NCBI RefSeq assembly: GCF_900105065.1
Contig: NZ_LT629749.1
Span: 4,650,001 to 4,714,000, forward strand
Origin: Friedmanniella luteola
Lineage (GTDB): Bacteria; Actinomycetota; Actinomycetes; Propionibacteriales; Propionibacteriaceae
Direction of reading: 5' to 3'
DNA length: 64,000 bases
Of this stretch, positions 63,136-64,000 are shown in pieces. A program made the translations under genes and the position numbers. The first letter of the stretch is position 1; each line of letters opens with the position of its first letter. The notes under the pieces were generated by a model, which did no database searches, was not told the DNA's origin, and saw only the letters and a list, made by a program, of their open reading frames with translations.

Positions 63136-63885
63136 TCATCGACCGGCCGGCGCGTGGACGAGCATCCGGGTCGAGCCGATCTCGATCCGGGAGCCCTCCT
63201 GCAGCGCGGCCTCGCGCACCCTGTGCCCGTTGACGACGATCCCGTTCGTGGAGCCCAGGTCGACGATGTGCAGCCGCTGCGACGCCCCCACACCCTCCAC
63301 CTGGATCTCGGCGTGGCGCCGCGAGATGCCGGGGTCGTTGATCCGCAGGTCCGCCTCGGTGCCGCGGCCGATGACCAGGCCGGGCGGGTCAGGGCGTGCC
63401 GGGTGCCGTTGACCTCGAGGACGAGCTGCTGGCGCAGGTCCGGGGCGGCGGGCCGCGGGGGCTCGGGCCGCCGGGTGGGCGGGCGGGCCGGTCGGTGCCC
63501 CCCGCTCCTCGACGCCGGCGACGGCCTCGGACTCGACGGTGAAGCGCCCGGTCGGCAGGGCCGGGACGAGCGCGAGGTGGATGCGGATCGGCCCGTTGAA
63601 CTGGTAGCCCATCTCCGACGCGTGGTGGCGCAGCTCGGCGGCCAGCTCCGTGGTGAGGGTGCTGCTGTAGGGCGCCAGCTTGTCGTGGTCGTGCGGGGAC
63701 AGGCCGACGGTGAAGTCGTTGGGCACCAGGCGCTTGTCCCGGGACATGAGCTTGGCCTCGGCGTCCAGCTCCCGCTGCAGCCGCGCCGCGATCTCGACGG
63801 GCTGCACGTCGCCCTTGAAGGCGCGGGCGAACACGCCGTTCACGGCGCCCTCGACCTTCTTCTCGAAGCGTCCGAAGATCCCCAT
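63136..63885 (-). CDS. fhaA: FHA-domain protein FhaA (with frame switches)
   Basis: A 249-residue protein. The N-terminal DUF3662 domain (about 1-125; MGIFGRFEKKVEGAVNGVFARAFKGDVQPVEIAARLQRELDAEA) is intact, as is the C-terminal FHA domain from LVIGRGTEADLRINDPGISRRHAEIQVEG onward. Between them, about 40 codons (63503 to 63381) read as a Pro/Arg/Ala jumble, whereas the next frame gives PDLRQQLVLEVNGTRHALTRP, the expected first FHA strand. Two compensating single-base changes explain this: one in the C-run at 63498-63503 and one near 63380-63384. The protein as encoded would lose the first FHA strand. FhaA binds phosphothreonine for the PknB pathway. It is the first gene of the operon; the 115 bases upstream show no gene. 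Confidence 0.9.
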   Translation of the reverse strand: MGIFGRFEKKVEGAVNGVFARAFKGDVQPVEIAARLQRELDAEAKLMSRDKRLVPNDFTVGLSPHDHDKLAPYSSTLTTELAAELRHHASEMGYQFNGPIRIHLALVPALPTGRFTVESEAVAGVEERGAPTGPPAHPAARAPAARRPGPAPAARPRGQRHPARPDPPGLVIGRGTEADLRINDPGISRRHAEIQVEGVGASQRLHIVDLGSTNGIVVNGHRVREAALQEGSRIEIGSTRMLVHAPAGR

Positions 63886-64000
63886 GTCCCTCCTTCCCTG
63901 GTCCGGTCCAACCTAGATCGTAGTGGGAGTGACCCCGGGGACCCGCCCCGCGCGCGCCCGCGCCGCTGCTGCCCGGTGCCGCCCGGGACGCACGTGGCGA

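Overview
This 64 kb window is very GC-rich chromosomal DNA of an actinomycete. Evidence: the actinobacterial division and cell-wall block fhaA-fhaB-(pstP)-ftsW-pbpA-pknB beside pabA, DUF881 and crgA; the rpsF-ssb-rpsR-rplI block; CCA tRNA nucleotidyltransferase divergent from DUF6049-murJ; many GTG starts; and 4-base stop/start overlaps. These blocks lie near oriC in many Actinomycetota, so the window is probably origin-proximal. A member of Propionibacteriales is my best guess, with low confidence. I saw no rRNA, tRNA, CRISPR array, prophage or insertion sequence.

Layout. 0-13 kb: lipid II flippase (partial) and DUF6049; CCA-adding enzyme; an AbiEi/DUF559-like gene bracketed by two copies of a palindromic repeat; MFS exporter, LCP protein, an ArsR-VOC pair with a very clear promoter/operator, a Wzm/Wzt-type polysaccharide ABC exporter, and a secreted phosphoesterase. 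13-17 kb: ABC exporter, old-yellow-enzyme-type oxidoreductase, P-loop protein. 17-29 kb: the most distinctive region. It holds two DNA-binding NarL-type response regulators, a histidine kinase, a receiver-only regulator, a CopC-CopD fusion, YcnI/DUF1775, a Tat-exported multicopper oxidase, a small signal peptidase, a second CopD-like membrane protein and a Tat-exported animal-type haem peroxidase. A recurrent C-run/G-run/C-run element followed in three cases by a GTGAGG(G) box lies upstream of four transcription units, and there is a candidate structured small RNA or attenuator upstream of the peroxidase.

29-35 kb: purine catabolism (xanthine dehydrogenase, urate oxidase, guanine deaminase). 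35-38.8 kb: FG-GAP repeat protein, EamA transporter, LysR regulator. 38.9-42.2 kb: an alkyl-DHAP synthase homologue, an acyltransferase and an SDR, a plausible ether-lipid set. 42.3-45.6 kb: ackA-pta, with a minisatellite at the pta 3' end. 45.7-50.8 kb: an orphan Ser/Thr kinase, endonuclease IV, a DUF4190-like membrane protein, and a coupled S51-like/esterase pair. 50.9-53.5 kb: ribosomal/ssb genes and a membrane protein. 53.5-57.5 kb: MATE exporter, crgA, DUF881, pabA, alkB-like. 57.5-63.9 kb: the pknB operon.

The pknB operon looks damaged. The phosphatase gene pstP has lost its whole catalytic domain, leaving about 110 codons, and both pstP and fhaA carry homopolymer-associated frame switches between 62.39 and 63.50 kb. 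A local assembly or sequencing problem is at least as likely as real gene decay.
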